Below, one piece after another: positions 31,861 through 44,491 of a stretch of DNA of 64,000 nt. Both the position numbers and the translations under genes were made by a program. Source of the stretch: Solen grandis (Eukaryota > Mollusca > Bivalvia > Adapedonta > Solenidae); contig CM037781.1 of assembly GCA_021229015.1 (NCBI GenBank), forward strand, positions 40,035,897 through 40,099,896, in the 5' to 3' direction. Below the pieces are notes generated by a model. It was given only the letters and a program-made list of their open reading frames with translations, searched no databases and was not told the DNA's origin. Each line of letters starts with the position of its first letter. Position 1 is the stretch's first letter.

Positions 31861-33812
31861 GTTGCCATGGCAACCAGAGTTCTGCATGGAATCAAATTCT
31901 TTGAACAACTATGAAAGGGCTTCACCAAACGAACATTCCTGTGAGGTGTTAATCATTCATTAAATCTAAATTTTACTGGTTATGTTTATATTTATGATTG
32001 TCCATGTCTATCAAAATAGTATATCGCATCTGACTACCGTAAAATAAGTCTTATTGGTCTTGTAACTAGATTTTTTCTCAGCAAGTCTCAACTTTATCTT
32101 AAATATCATACAAGAAAATATAAGACTTTGCTTGATATATTCAAATAATCTTGCAGCTTCATACATCATGTATCAAAATACGTTTGTAAGAAGCTGAATT
32201 CCAATGTTATAGTCCATACCTATTTTGGTAAATATTTTGTGTCATCTCATTAACTGGCCTTAAGGGCGTATACTACAGCTTTTTCCTTCAAAAGAAATTT
32301 CAGATTTTCACATATATTACTTAAAAAAAGCGCAAAACACGGAAATGTAAAAGAAAATGACAGGTCACCGTGCTCGTTGTTATGCTATGTTAGTACATCC
32401 ATGGTGACCGTTTTTAATAAATAGCTAAAATAGACATCTTTCGTGTAAAGGAAAAACAGAAGTAAAACTTCTAGAAATAAAAGATACACATACCAACAGT
32501 AACTTCACGATAGACCAAATGGTTTAAATACTCTCAGATTATTCTTTTTCCAGAATTTGACAAAAAAATCATAGAATATTTTGGAATAGGAGGAGAAAAA
32601 TTTGCTTCATTTTGTTCATTTTTTTACAGAAAACCCTTCAATAGATTTTTCCCGACTTTTCTTGCAAATATTCTTTAATGGTGCTTGATCTACTGAACTG
32701 GGTCTCTGGTATCTGTCTAATGTTAAACCAGAAAATAAAGATTAGAAATTAATAAACATACTCAATTCAAATAAAAATGATAAATTATTTCAAAAGAAAA
32801 TGTTTTGAATACAAACCGATGTCCTATACTGGCGAAACCATTCTTTGTAGCGTAGTTATGCTAAACTGTTGACAGCTTATATCCAAACATTTGTGTATCC
32901 GAAACACTTAACATGTCCGAGATGTTGCGATGGTAAACTGTAACATACGCCCTGAATCTCTGGATGCACACAAGTTTTTTTTTTCGCTTATTGTTCTTGT
33001 ATAACTAACAAGTTGTGCATTCTAATGTATTTGTAATTATAATAAAAAAACACAAACACACACTCGAACAAATGTTTGTTTTTCTTGAACTTCATTCGTC
33101 CAAATCATCTGCAAACTAGTTTTTACTGAGTATATATTGGTTTTATTACATATACTTTTTTGCAATTACAACACACTAAAATCATCGGAACCGTCATTTC
33201 TATTTGATTTAGACATGATCACCTTGTTGTATAAGTATTCACTCATGTCCACAATAATTAATATTTTATAGCCTTTTTGAAAAGAAAAGAATCTCTATTT
33301 AATTATATATACTGCCAGTTTAAGATTTTTCATGTTGTTGTTGTTGTTGTTGATGTTATGACATATGTTGAAGATATCAAGCAATGGTTTGCTCTGATTG
33401 ACATATATAAATATGGACTTCAATATAGTTCATCGTGTAACTTAAACTTAATGGTAAATCCCGAGCTTTTTTTAAAATATAAACAGGAATAAAATACCAA
33501 TAAGTTATTTGAATTTAATTTGAAATCTAATTTAATGGACATTAAAGAATATAGCCGAACTTCTTCCTATTATTGGCATATTAAATGTGTGTATGGTTTA
33601 AACTGTAGATTCAAAACTGCAAGGTTAAATTTTAAGAAAGATGCGTATGTTCATTAATGGAATTAATGGATGAAGGGTAAGATAGTGAGAGAGACTCTGT
33701 AGATACGTTTATGTATACACACTTTCACTTATAATAAAAAAGGAATGCCAAAATAATATTTTTTTGTGATACAATCATTTGTTACCTTGCTTAACGTTAT
33801 GGTTTGTTTCAG
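31861..33812. other. Gene-poor stretch before the GTPase pseudogene
   Basis: No supported gene in about 1.9 kb. The open frame at 33277-33492 contains a short Val run from (GTT)n and no recognised domain. Upstream exons of the GTPase, including the P-loop, were looked for here and not found. Confidence 0.45.
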
Positions 33813-35169
33813 GCTTTGTCCCAAACAGAATGGGTATCGTGTTACACAATTCCCCCTCTGACTGGAAGTCGCCTTGATTACACTTTGAATATAGCAGACA
33901 CTCCGAGCTTCGGAGATGTCAGGGGCATGGAAAGAGATCGGGAAATAATGAACCAAATAAGAGAACTATTTTCAGAACAGGGAGACCAAGGCATTGTCTT
34001 CCTAGATGCTGTTTGTTTCTTAACCAAAGCACCAGATGCACGCCTCACCAAAACACAGATATACATATTCGAATCAATTATGTCATTATTTGGAAAAGAT
34101 ATTGAGGAAAATATATGCATTCTGATTACATTTGCTGACGGAAAGCGTCCACCAGCTCTTTCGGCTTTGAAACAAGAAACATAGCGAATGATCAGTACTT
34201 TTCATTCAGTACTTTTCATTCAATAATTCTGCATTATTTGCTGAAAACATTGCCGAAATTGGGTCTTCGATGTCAGGGTTTTTTTTGGGATGTGAGGGAA
34301 AAGGGTTTTTGTGATTTCTTTAGATATTTGGAGCAACTAAATTCAAAAAGCTTATCCTAAACAAACAGGGTATTACATGAAAGAAAACAAATAGAAATTA
34401 CCATAGGGAATCTTGGTCCATTAATTGATTCCGGTTTGCACAAGAGAGAGAAGGAATATTCGAAAGACATGAAAGTGGCATAAGACAAAATAAAGATTTT
34501 GAATATGAAGTCACAGAAACCAAATTGGCAATGTTCAATCTTCAAGACGGGCAAAATGTTACAAACTGTTTGTTTTGCCCCTTGACGTGTCGTGTCATCT
34601 ACCTTGTTCTTATACATGTAGCAATGATGATGACAAACGGTATTGTGGTGCAATGGATTGGTATGAAAATTGCACACAATGTCCAAAAAAATGCCATTGG
34701 ACACAGCAACGAAATTCCCCTTGTTATTATGAAGCAGTTCAAAGAGGTCGTCAAAAAGAAATCTAAAGAGAAGATGAAAAAGTACAAAAAAGCTCAATCA
34801 CAGTTATTGACACACTCTCAAGTAATAGATGAAATGACTAAAGAGCTGAAGGATTTAGAGTTATCAGCAGTTTTAGCATTGATAAATGAACTTAATAAAA
34901 GCAACAACTGGCTGGAGGAAGTAGCTCTCCGATCAAACCCACTAGACACAGAGGATTACATTGATATGATGATTCAAAGTGAAATATTAGAGATAAGAAC
35001 AGGTTTTCCGGCTCGAATTGTTGCTCTAGAGAAATACAGAAAAGATCCAGGAGAGGCAAACAAAATGATAGAGCAGTGTACACGGGGAGCAGAAAAGAAA
35101 GATGAAGGTGGAATCCTTGCGAACGCAAAGAAAAAGAAATTCAGTTTTTTTTTTAAAAAACAAAAGTAA
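33813..35169 (+). pseudogene. P-loop GTPase-like protein (fish/invertebrate large family), decayed
   Basis: After a TTTCAG acceptor at 33807-33812, 33813-34184 encodes GSRLDYTLNIADTPSFGDVRG, ERDREIMNQIRELF and ENICILITFADGKRPP, then a stop. Related coding continues in other frames: NNSALFAENI near 34212, FWDVREKGFCDFFRYLEQL near 34284, VTNCLFCPLTC near 34555, then CSNDDDKRYCGAMD and CPKKCHW in a shifted frame (34591-34764). A helical C-terminal part follows (34740-35169: SNNWLEEVALRSNPL, YIDMMIQSE). At least four frame changes and two extra stops break it. The order of Switch/G3 region, Cys-rich middle and coiled C-terminus matches a family of uncharacterised G-domain proteins abundant in fish and molluscs, recalled from general knowledge. 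G3 reads DTPS, not DTPG. Sequencing errors could explain some breaks, but probably not all. Confidence 0.75.
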
Positions 35170-36127
35170 TACACTTATTAAGAATACTGGACGAAAGTTG
35201 GCGAAATGTTCCTAAGGAAAAATGCACTTTAGGGTGTCAAAATGATCTTTAGAAAGTTATGTTGTTTATTATTCATTCAATAATAATCTGTCTTTATTGT
35301 ATCATTGCAAGTTATTACCTATATATTTCAAAAGTAGGAACTATTTGCAGTTGGCTTAGGCATATATCTTATGGTTTGTGCTCTGCAATGTCTCGCTGTC
35401 TGCATCTTATCAGCAGGTTGTTAAGGAATGTATTGAATACATAATTAATACATAGTTTTGAAATTATCATTCTCTATCAATGAAATCTTTTTAGAGAAAT
35501 TAAAAATAATATATATATGTATGTGTTCATTCCTGGGCTGCAGTGGCCTTTAAAAAATCCATTTGTTATAAGAAATAAGTATTTGCAATGTGACTGATTC
35601 GCCAGTAGTGCTCCAGTTAAATAGCTAAAATCAGCTCGCTGTCCTGGAAGCCATAAGGATGAAGTCACAATAAAAATGAAAAGAATGTTAAGATAAAGGA
35701 CAGTTAGCAAATATATGTGAAAGACACCAGGGCCGTGTGTGTGTGTGTGTGTGGTGTAATGGTTAGAATACTGGACCGGCAATCCAGATTCCAGAGCGCG
35801 ATCTCCCCGGTTGCGCCTGGCCGATTTTTTCTTGTGAAATTTCTTTGTACAATGTGTGTGTGTGTGTGTGTGTGCAAACACAGAAGTAGCTATTATGAGT
35901 AAGCGTTGGTCCCGTGTAGGACAGAATAGAAGTATGGTCATAAGAAAAAAAAAACCATAATATTTAATTATAACATTTTATGTGTGTACGTAAGGGAGAA
36001 AGTTTAGAGAAAATTATTATTATTATTATTATACCACATTTATATAGCACTTTTTTCATAGCAATGTCCGTTCAAAAGTGCTTTACAATTGCATTCAGAA
36101 ACACACACACATACACACAAATCACCA
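35170..36127. other. Intergenic with (GT)n runs and a tRNA-like relic
   Basis: (GT)n tracts lie at 35736-35751 and 35852-35873. Between them, about 35750-35822 has tRNA-like order: GGTGTAATGGTTAGAATAC, a stem-loop CTGGACCGGCAATCCAG, then a mutated B box (GCGCGATCTCC). The T-arm is too poor for a working tRNA. An (ATT)n run lies near 36015-36032. Confidence 0.55.
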
Positions 36128-36143
36128 CGCTCACTCACATTGT

Positions 36144-36359
36144 TGTTGTTGTTGTTGTTGTTGTTGTATTGGGGTTTACCGTCGCTGCGATAGTATTTCA
36201 ATCATATAGCGACGTCCAGCTAATTACAGGTGGAGGAAGACCCCGAGTACACAGAGGTATCCGGGTAGAACCACCGACCTACCGCAAGCCAGCTGGAAGG
36301 CTTCCTCACATGAAAAATCCGAAGTCCCTACTGGGATTCGAACCCACAGCGGCGAGGGG
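36144..36359 (-). mobile_element. SINE family A with 16-bp target duplication
   Basis: Runs from a (TTG)n tail (minus-strand CAA repeats) through GGGGTTTACCGTCGCTGCGA and the conserved body to a perfect B box (GGATTCGAACC) and CAGCGGCGAGGGG, lacking only the A-box end. Perfect direct repeats of CGCTCACTCACATTGT flank it at 36128-36143 and 36360-36375. Confidence 0.92.
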
Positions 36360-36639
36360 CGCTCACTCACATTGTAATATAAAAATATATTATATAAAAA
36401 TATATAATTAATAAAGCATCAGGTTTCTGATGGAGGAATTAGATACAGTTAACTCCCCCAACAGCAAGGAACCAAGTAACTGCAGTAAAATGAAATAAAC
36501 AGTAGAAAAAAACCCCAAGGACTCAGTTCTCAGTTGTGACACTGTAACAGTCAAGTCGAATAACTGTCCTTGGACAGAAATCACTAGTAGTGACCGACTA
36601 ACAGTCAGGTCAGCTAACAGTTGAAGGACTAACTCCAAA

Positions 36640-36741
36640 ATACAGTAGTGACCAACTGAAACTGATGTCATCTAAAAGATGACAAACCAAATACAGTAGT
36701 GACCAACTGAAACTGATGTCATCCAAAAGATGACAAACCAA
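36640..36741. repeat. 51-bp tandem duplication
   Basis: Two units, each ATACAGTAGTGACCAACTGA... ending GATGACAAACCAA, differ by one or two bases. Each unit holds a small palindrome, GTCATCTAAAAGATGAC. The array lies just 3' of the minus-strand LINE ORF, so it may be part of that element's 3' UTR. Confidence 0.9.
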
Positions 36742-36754
36742 AAATATCCAAAGA

Positions 36755-38500
36755 TCAATTTCTATATGCTTGGAGGCAAAGGTGTGTCTTTAATGCCCTT
36801 TTGAAAGAATCCATTGTGTTTAAATGTCTAATTCCGATAGGAAGAGAGTTCCAGAGTTTTGGAGCAGCATATGCGAAACATCTATCCCCATATGTCACAG
36901 TCCGACATTTTGGTACTACAAGTTTTAGAGAATCACTCTGAGATCGCAACTGTCTTTTTGGCTGGTAAATTTCCAACATTGTTTTGATATAAGTTGGTGC
37001 TTCATTGTGCAGTGCCTTGTAGGTTAGAGTGAGAATTTTGTATTGAATCCTACTTTGTACAGGAAGCCAGTGAAGTTCTTTCAAAACAGGGGTTATATGG
37101 TCATATCGAGAGGTTTTTGTTATCAGCCGAGCAGCTGTATTCTGCACATTTTGTAACTTGTTTAAAATGCTCTTTGGTGTTCCGTGCAGAAGAGAGTTAC
37201 AGTAGTCCATTTTCGAGGTTACAAGGGAATTCACTAGAACATTTGTTGCATCATCTGTTAGATATTTTCTGATGTGACCAATTTGGCGTAACTGCCCATA
37301 ACACGACCTGCTGACCGCAATGACATGTTGATCCATAGTCATGTTGGAGTCCAACATTGAACCAAGGTTTCTGACAGATGTAGATTGGACGATCACAGAA
37401 TCCCCAACTTTGACAGATATGTCTTTTACAAGTGCAGCATTCCGGTTTGAACTAAATACAATAACCTCAGTCTTTTCTACATTTAATTTCAGCATATTGC
37501 AGTTCATCCACGACTCAATCTCTTGGAGACAGTTTTCAACTCGGGCTATTGTTACAGTTTCATTTGCTTTATCGATAGGTTTGAAAGAAATGTACAACTG
37601 GGAATCATCAGCATAGAAATGATGTTCGAGCCCATGTTTCCTACAAATGTCACCAATGGGTTTTGTGTACATTGTGTAAAATTTTGGACCAAGTACTGAT
37701 CCCTGTGGAACACTGAAACTCATATGAACAGGTTTTGACAGTTTTCCATCGATACACACTGTTTGTGAACGACCAGATAGATATGACCTCACCCAGGAAA
37801 GAGGTTTGTCTGCAATCCCAAAGTCATTCTCCAGTCGGTTTAATAGTGTTGCATGGTCAGTCGTATCGAAGGCTGCTGACAAATCCAGAAGTACAAGGAT
37901 TGTAACATTATTCTGATCGAGGGAATGAAGGATATCATTTTGTACTTTTACTAAGGCAGTTTCAGTTGAATGAAATTTTCTATATGCCGATTGGTTTTCT
38001 TCATGTAGGTTGTTTTGAACTAAATGTTCTTCAAGTCGAGCGCTCACCACTTTTTCAAGCACTTTGGACACAAATGGTAAGTTTGAGACAGGTCTGTAGT
38101 TCTTGAATGTGTTTTTATCTAGGTTCGGTTTTTTTATCAGTGGTCTAACACGAGAAGTTTTAAAAGGCACTGGTACATGAGATGTGTCCAATGACATATT
38201 GATAATGTTTGTCAAAACTGGCAGAAGTTCATTAAGGCAGGATTTCAAAAGCCAGGTTGGAATAGGATCTAGTTCACAGGATTTGTTTGGCGAGTTGTTT
38301 ATTATCTTTTGTACCTCCTCCTCTGATGCTTGATTGAAAACTTTCAATTTACTCAAGGTTGAAGAATGAGAAACACTGTTAAGACTGTTGGAATTATTTT
38401 GTTTTTGAGCTTTTATATAATTTCTGATGTTAATGTCAATGTTTGTAGGCCCGGCATATTTTTTTCTATGAAATATTGTATAGTTTGAGACGTTTCTCAC
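36755..38500 (-). mobile_element. L2/CR1-like LINE, long intact reverse transcriptase frame
   Basis: A 581-residue uninterrupted minus-strand frame. It holds SEEEVQKIINNSPNKSCELD and DPIPTWLLK, fingers NYRPVSNLPFVSKVLEK, palm LLDLSAAFDTTDH, PQGSVLGPKFY, catalytic YADD at 37604-37615, then NTAARLITKTSRYDH and a C-terminus FKRALKTHLCLQAYRN. This order is typical of L2/CR1-group ORF2. The upstream endonuclease domain is not present before 38500, so the copy is 5'-truncated, although RT and thumb are complete and open. That suggests a relatively recent insertion. Confidence 0.92.
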
Positions 38501-39466
38501 ATTTTCCCTTTATTATAGTATTTGACATATCATGAGGAATTTGAAGTTGAAGTAATACAGTAGTCGATACCCAAGAAACACGGGGAAATTAAATTCTGCA
38601 TGTTTCTTTTGTAAACACTGGAGTCCAGATAATATTATTGGACTGTAATTAGCATATTAGATTGATTATGTGCAATATTTCATATCATGAAATGAAATAA
38701 TTAATGATTACGTCATGAAAATGTTTAAACTTCAGTGATATTGATTCGTCCCAATTTCATTTGTTACAGGTTTTGTTGTTGCTATGTAAGTCCGGTGAAA
38801 GTATAGAATCTGGTTGTATACTTTTGATTTCATTGTTTTTCTCTCTTCCAAGGGTCAAGTATGGTGGTTTTTGGATATAACCGCTTCATACACGCCATAT
38901 ATTTTGCATGAATTGTAGAGTAGTCGACTGTACAGTCATTTGACTTAATGGTTTAAATAAAATTGATAAATTAATAGCAAATATAGTAAATAAACAGACA
39001 ACAGATCTATTGCATATTGTGTATATATTTTTATTTATAGCAAATAGATTTATATTTTCCTTAGAATGAATCGAGCAATTATTTTGTTATCAAATCACTT
39101 TTGTAAACATAAACTGTTACAGTATCTTTATCCATGACATTTTATGAACATGTAGTTGTATTTTGACTATAAGCGTAAAATATTTTTTAGAATATGGAAT
39201 ACAGGTACATGTATTAGAAAAAAAAACCATTAAGTATGTAATCGAAAACTTTAAGACCATATTTGTATTTCAATATTACAAAGCAGAAATAGGTGAATCA
39301 TTTTTAATGCGTATATTAAGAAAATGTTTATTTTAATTAATTTCATTTTGATATGACATTAACTGCAGTAGTGTATATGTGTTAATAACAAGTCTTCGTG
39401 AAAATCTACATGTTTTGTTAAAAGAATCAATATATGGTTCTTGTACTACTTTATAAATCCCGTTTC
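38501..39466. other. Intergenic, nothing recognised
   Basis: AT-rich with no coding signal. Confidence 0.45.
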
Positions 39467-39708
39467 TTAACCCTTTCCCTCATAGATGACACCATGAAAA
39501 GACCTATGCGAACAGCATAAAACCAGATCAGCCTGCGAGTAACTCGCAGGCTGATCAGGTTTTATGCTGTTCGCTGCTCCTCAGTGGTCTTGTAATGAGG
39601 ATTTTATAATTAAATTTGGTAAGGTTTAATTGTGGTTTTCTGCAGATCAGGCTTTATGTGGTACCTACTGAGGGCGTCAAAATGAGTCTGTGTGAGGGAA
39701 AGGGTTAA
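39467..39708 (-). mobile_element. 242-bp TTAA MITE with central hairpin, copy 1
   Basis: Bounded by TTAA on both sides with inverted ends CCCTTTCCCTCA. At 39508-39573, two 33-base arms (GCGAACAGCATAAAACC...GCGAGT and its complement) meet without a loop and differ at about one base. This copy is inverted relative to the other three. TTAA targets suggest a piggyBac-type transposase supplied in trans. Confidence 0.88.
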
Positions 39709-41039
39709 ATTACTAAGAAATTGTCTGAATGAATACAAATTTTACTAGCAATAACGCTAAGACTTACATTTATTGTTAACTTTTGTTGTTAGTTTTATTA
39801 TTCATCTCATTATTCATGCCAAATTTGTTTAGCGGTCCTGATTTATGATTCTTTGTACCTTTGTTATCTGGTTGAGAAGTTTCCTTAAGAAACTGATATG
39901 CCTATCATTTTTCTTTCTTTTTGAATTTTGAATTTGTTGATTTTAATCATTCGAAGAATTTGAATTTCATCCTTTTCACGATAGCTTCAACGGTACTTGA
40001 TATCAAATATTTTATTGATTTATACAAAAATATTATATACTAGTATATACATGTACACTCAAAGGAATTTCTAAACGTGCCATCCCTCATTGTTTCATAC
40101 AAAGATACATTGGGTTGATGAGGTGAGATATCGGGTTGTCTCTCAAGAAAATGTCGGATATACCATGCACTAAACTCTGTACATTTTATAACCACGCTGT
40201 GTGACTTTTATTTTTAGGGTCTTTCTTCTACTATCAATATTTCGACAATCAAATGCGTATGTACACTTTAAATATTGTAGCACGTTCTAGCCTATGAATT
40301 GTTTGAAATAAATAATTTAATCTGAATTAAATACATAGCCCATAACTTCCATAAAATTCTAAAAAAAATATATAGAAGGAGGTTTAGAAATTCTTTTGAT
40401 GAGTACATCAACTTGATATTGTATAAGATGAACATTTAAACTAAACTAATTTGTTGCCGGGGGGCTTTGTTGTCAATAGATTCACTGCTAGAAATCCTCG
40501 TGATAGGGGCGAGTAAATAATAACGGTTTTATATTGCTTGACTTGTGCAAACAAACTGAATTACATATTTTGAATGGTAGATTTGGTGGAGATAAGGGGG
40601 ATATAGGGATCGTTTAGCCTGTCAATTAGTTATTTGTCAATTGAATTATTGGAATAATGATGTTACTAGTTGTATCAACTGATGTCATTTTACATCATTT
40701 CTGCTTAAATTGTTATTAGAAACTATTTTCCAGCTTCAATGTCCGGTACTTTTGTAATCCCGCTGCATAAATGAATAGAATAATAATAGGTTGAGTACTT
40801 TATTGAGCACCCTAGTTAAACTTTTCACAAGGATTTTAGGCAATATGTTATCTCATTGTCAGAGAGTTTCTGTGCTTTTATTGAAGCTTAAGCTGATTTT
40901 ATGTCAAATACATGTATGAGTACAGTAGATAACAGTGTTATTCTTCATGGTTTATTGACACATGTATTGAGAAAGATATTTTTGCAAATACTGTATAGTT
41001 TAGATTTGTTATCAGAATATTGTGAGTATTGAGACTTAT
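39709..41039. other. Intergenic, nothing recognised
   Basis: AT-rich, with no supported reading frame or repeat family. Confidence 0.45.
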
Positions 41040-41760
41040 TGTAAACAAAACTAAAATAATGATATTTCGAAAAGGGGGATGTGTATAAAAAAATATTGCC
41101 TTTTCATAATAACAATATTGCACTGGAAATTGTGAAGGAATTTAATTACCTTGATATCAGAGGGTCCTTCTCAGGTGCCGAAATAATTATTGCAGGAAAG
41201 TCTTTAAATGCTTTTTTAAATGAGTTTTTTTTTTCTACAAATTTACCGATATTTCCGCTAGGCATCAATTAGATTTGTTTGATAAGCATATATCGCCGGT
41301 ATTAGATTATTAAAGTGAAGTATTGAGATTTATAAAGAGTAATGCTATTTACACTTTTGTTAAAGATTACTGGGTGTAAAAAAAGTACACATTTTATATA
41401 TGGTGAGCTATATAAGTATAAGGTAATTAAATATTGTGTGAAATTGTTGAATACATGTGACAAAAATGTATAAAAATATATTTATATTAATTAAAGATAA
41501 TTAAAGATTAAATGACCACGTGTATTCTTGAAACAGCCTATGCTATCTTTTATTTTTATAAGATGTTACAAGACCTATATTTTCTGAGACAGCTTAATTT
41601 ACCATTTGAAGTTAATTATTATATAATTTTATCTGCCACAATACAAATATGCTTTTTATCCAACATTTAGTAAAGAATTACTGAAGCTGGTTCGTGAATT
41701 ATCCCTGCTCAAAATTTAGAACTTCAAGTGAGTTTCGTTTCATTCTTATTACAGATTAAG
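41040..41760 (+). mobile_element. Heavily decayed LINE RT fragment
   Basis: Successive short frames read VNKTKIMIFRKGG, then EIVKEFNYLDIRGSFSGAE, then LDLFDKHISPVLDY and SNAIYTFVKDYW. They correspond in order to the RT palm end and thumb of a common invertebrate LINE (TKIM-FRKGG, GGSFSEA, LFDK--PILNYG). Numerous stops and shifts make it a relic. Confidence 0.65.
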
Positions 41761-43142
41761 ATTAATCTATATCATTACTATTATAAACAGTTCGATAAGA
41801 CAAGGATTGTGGCTGTTCATCCGTAAAACATTCAATATGTGTTATTTTAGTATTTTAGGAAGATTCTGTATTTCTTTTTTCCAAAACTAACTATGATCTA
41901 AATTTGATTCAAATCTGATTCACTCCTTTATGAGTCTATATAGTGCATACTATAGTGTTGATGTTACTTATTACTTATTATGTCTCCCCACCTCGTCAGT
42001 GGTTTTAGCCTCAATTTGATGAAACACTTTATGACTCGAATATTCGAAAAATAGGGGGAATAACTCTATTCGCTCCAACATTATTGCGTTGGTTTAAGTT
42101 AAAGTTTTACGGCTTTTTTTTTAACCCGCTTCCCGGTAAGCTTTCAAATTTTTTCCTGAAAGTTTTTGTAATTGATATACAGTATGGTGAAACCACATTA
42201 TACAAGGGAGTTTAGGACTGGGTGTTGAGCCAAAATCAATATCACTTTTTCACGTTGTACATGTAAGAAGATTCGCTTACATGCCTTAGTACTTTTTGAT
42301 CGAATGTTAACTTTATCGAAGTATTCAAAGAATCCATCCTTCATATTTGAAAACCTTTTAGGGAATTTATTGCAGAATTTTCTCCCAAACGAAACTAAGA
42401 TTTTAAAGAAGTGTTTGCCTTATTGGAATTATATTTGACAGACGTAATCATTATAAGGTATAAGTGTACAGTAGAAAGTAAGTAAATTATGTATGAAAGT
42501 GACATGTGTAATAACAATGACAATAACCAATATATGTTTTACACAAAACCATATACACCGGCCAAATTTAGGTCACCTAAGCATAAGCATATTATGAATA
42601 TGTGTATATATTGACAACATGCCACGATCGGATAAGTTTTGGCAGAGTTACCACCCCTTATTTATCGTGTATGTCGTAAAACACATAAAAGGGTTTTTGG
42701 ATTGGCTTTATCTCAAAATTGCTTGTAGGATTTAGATGAAACTTCACGTGATTTTGAATCGTTGTCCTTGTGATTCTTATGCAGCTGTTTAAGCTTTGAC
42801 TGGGCTCCATTTGAAAGTGTTTTAGTGTTATTTACTCTCGGATAGATTTGAGTTATCTGCTATTATTTTGCATAACGTGCATATAACTATAAGGATCATT
42901 TTCAAAACATCATCTTCAATATTGCTGGTTGGATTCACAGATAATCAGATTCCAAGTTGTGCATATTATCGGCATATTACGCTAGAATGTTTTTGTCCCA
43001 ATACCTTGTAATACATACTCATATACATTGGTTATTATCCGGATATCTTCGAACCTCCAGATTTGATCGAGGTGAAACTTTACATAATCACCTTGTATGA
43101 ATCTTAGCTGTGCATGTTCTTGGTATTTTTTGTTGAGTTATT
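41761..43142. other. Intergenic, nothing recognised
   Basis: AT-rich, with no gene or repeat that can be named. Confidence 0.45.
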
Positions 43143-43156
43143 ACTTCGTGATTTGT

Positions 43157-43411
43157 TGTTGTTGTATTGTTGTATTGCGGTTTACCTTCGCTGCGATAGT
43201 ATTTCAATCATATAGCGACGTCCAGCTAATTACAGGTGGAGGAAGACACCGAGTACACAGTACCCGGGTAGAACCACCGACCTACCGCAAGCCAGCTGGA
43301 AGGCTTCCTCACATGAAAAATCAGAAGTCCCTACCGGGATTCGAACCCACAGCGATGAGGGGCTGAAAGATTTGTAGCCCACGACTGTAACCGCTCGGCC
43401 ACGGCGGCCCC
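43157..43411 (-). mobile_element. SINE family A, full-length reference copy
   Basis: Read on the minus strand: tRNA-type head with A box TGGCCGAGCGG (43391-43401) and B box GGTTCGAATCC (43337-43347), a conserved body of about 150 bases and a CAACAA tail. Flanking direct repeats ACTTCGTGATTTGT (43143-43156) and ACCTCGTGATTTGT (43412-43425) differ at one base. It is about 255 bases, with both Pol III promoter boxes intact. Confidence 0.92.
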
Positions 43412-43425
43412 ACCTCGTGATTTGT

Positions 43426-44490
43426 GCATTTTATACACGTTGACGTGAATTAAAATCAACAACAAACGGACACCCTTAAAAATATGAAAACTCACCTATG
43501 TTATCAGCATGAAGGCTAATGGTGTATATTATCGGCACGTTAGGTTCTAGCATTCGTATTTTTCCTTATTTTATTAACGTATAATGCACGGCTATATTTT
43601 ATACCAAAATCTGTCTGCTTGTTGAATTTAACTTGACAAAGTACGGACCCTAGTTTTACACATTTTTGGCACATTGCAGTCCTTTTTTTTCAAAATATGG
43701 GCTCTTAATTATGAGCATATACAAATACACTTAGAGTTTTTTGTTCGGAAGGGCATCCAAGAACAATTTATTGTCGGGTTTTGATGTTTTAATGTCAGTA
43801 TGAACCCCCTGCATGCATATTTTCGACGGCTTACGTTCATACGATTTGGTTACAGTTCCTTATTTTAGTACATATAATGGGATTTCTCTTAAAATTCCTA
43901 GCTAGGCAGTGATTTAAGTAATATTAATACATGTACATGTATAAAGGTCTCATTCGTGTCTTGTGTTTCTTCGCTTTGGTGAGTCAATATGACTCCTTAC
44001 CTATATATGAGTTTTTCAGTCCTTTGGGGTAGGGGAAACATGGTTTTATAACAACAACAAAAAAGTATATTATTGTGTGTTTAATAAAACAGTGTGCATG
44101 AGGAGATCGTTGTTTTATTTTATTAGGCATGCATTTGAACTACATGTCGAGGGCTGACTGTTCCATCGCCTTCTGTTTCCATATGCACTTAGACTAGTAT
44201 TACGATCAGCCCTATTTACATGTACAATATCTTTGCATATCTTTATCCAAACCCCTTTTTACACAAATGAAACGTTCAGCCTTGGATGGCACTACTACGT
44301 GTATGCAACAACTTCCGTAATCGCATTAATAATTACAAAGTGCAGATCACTCATATGCAGTACTGCGACCGGAACATTTGCTTTAGATTTAATCCCTTGA
44401 CCGCAAAGCACCTTTCCTGCATTTACAGACGTATTCAGATTGGGATATTAGGTAGCCACAGGTTGACCTACTTTACACAAAATAATACAA
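43426..44490. other. Intergenic, nothing recognised
   Basis: AT-rich. The frame at 44286-44585 runs into a SINE and is not supported. Confidence 0.45.
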
Positions 44491-44491
44491 G

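Noticed and set aside
35748..35822. Possible tRNA gene (Ala-like anticodon arm)
   Set aside because: Mutated T arm and B box, no acceptor stem pairing; better explained as a SINE relic between GT repeats.
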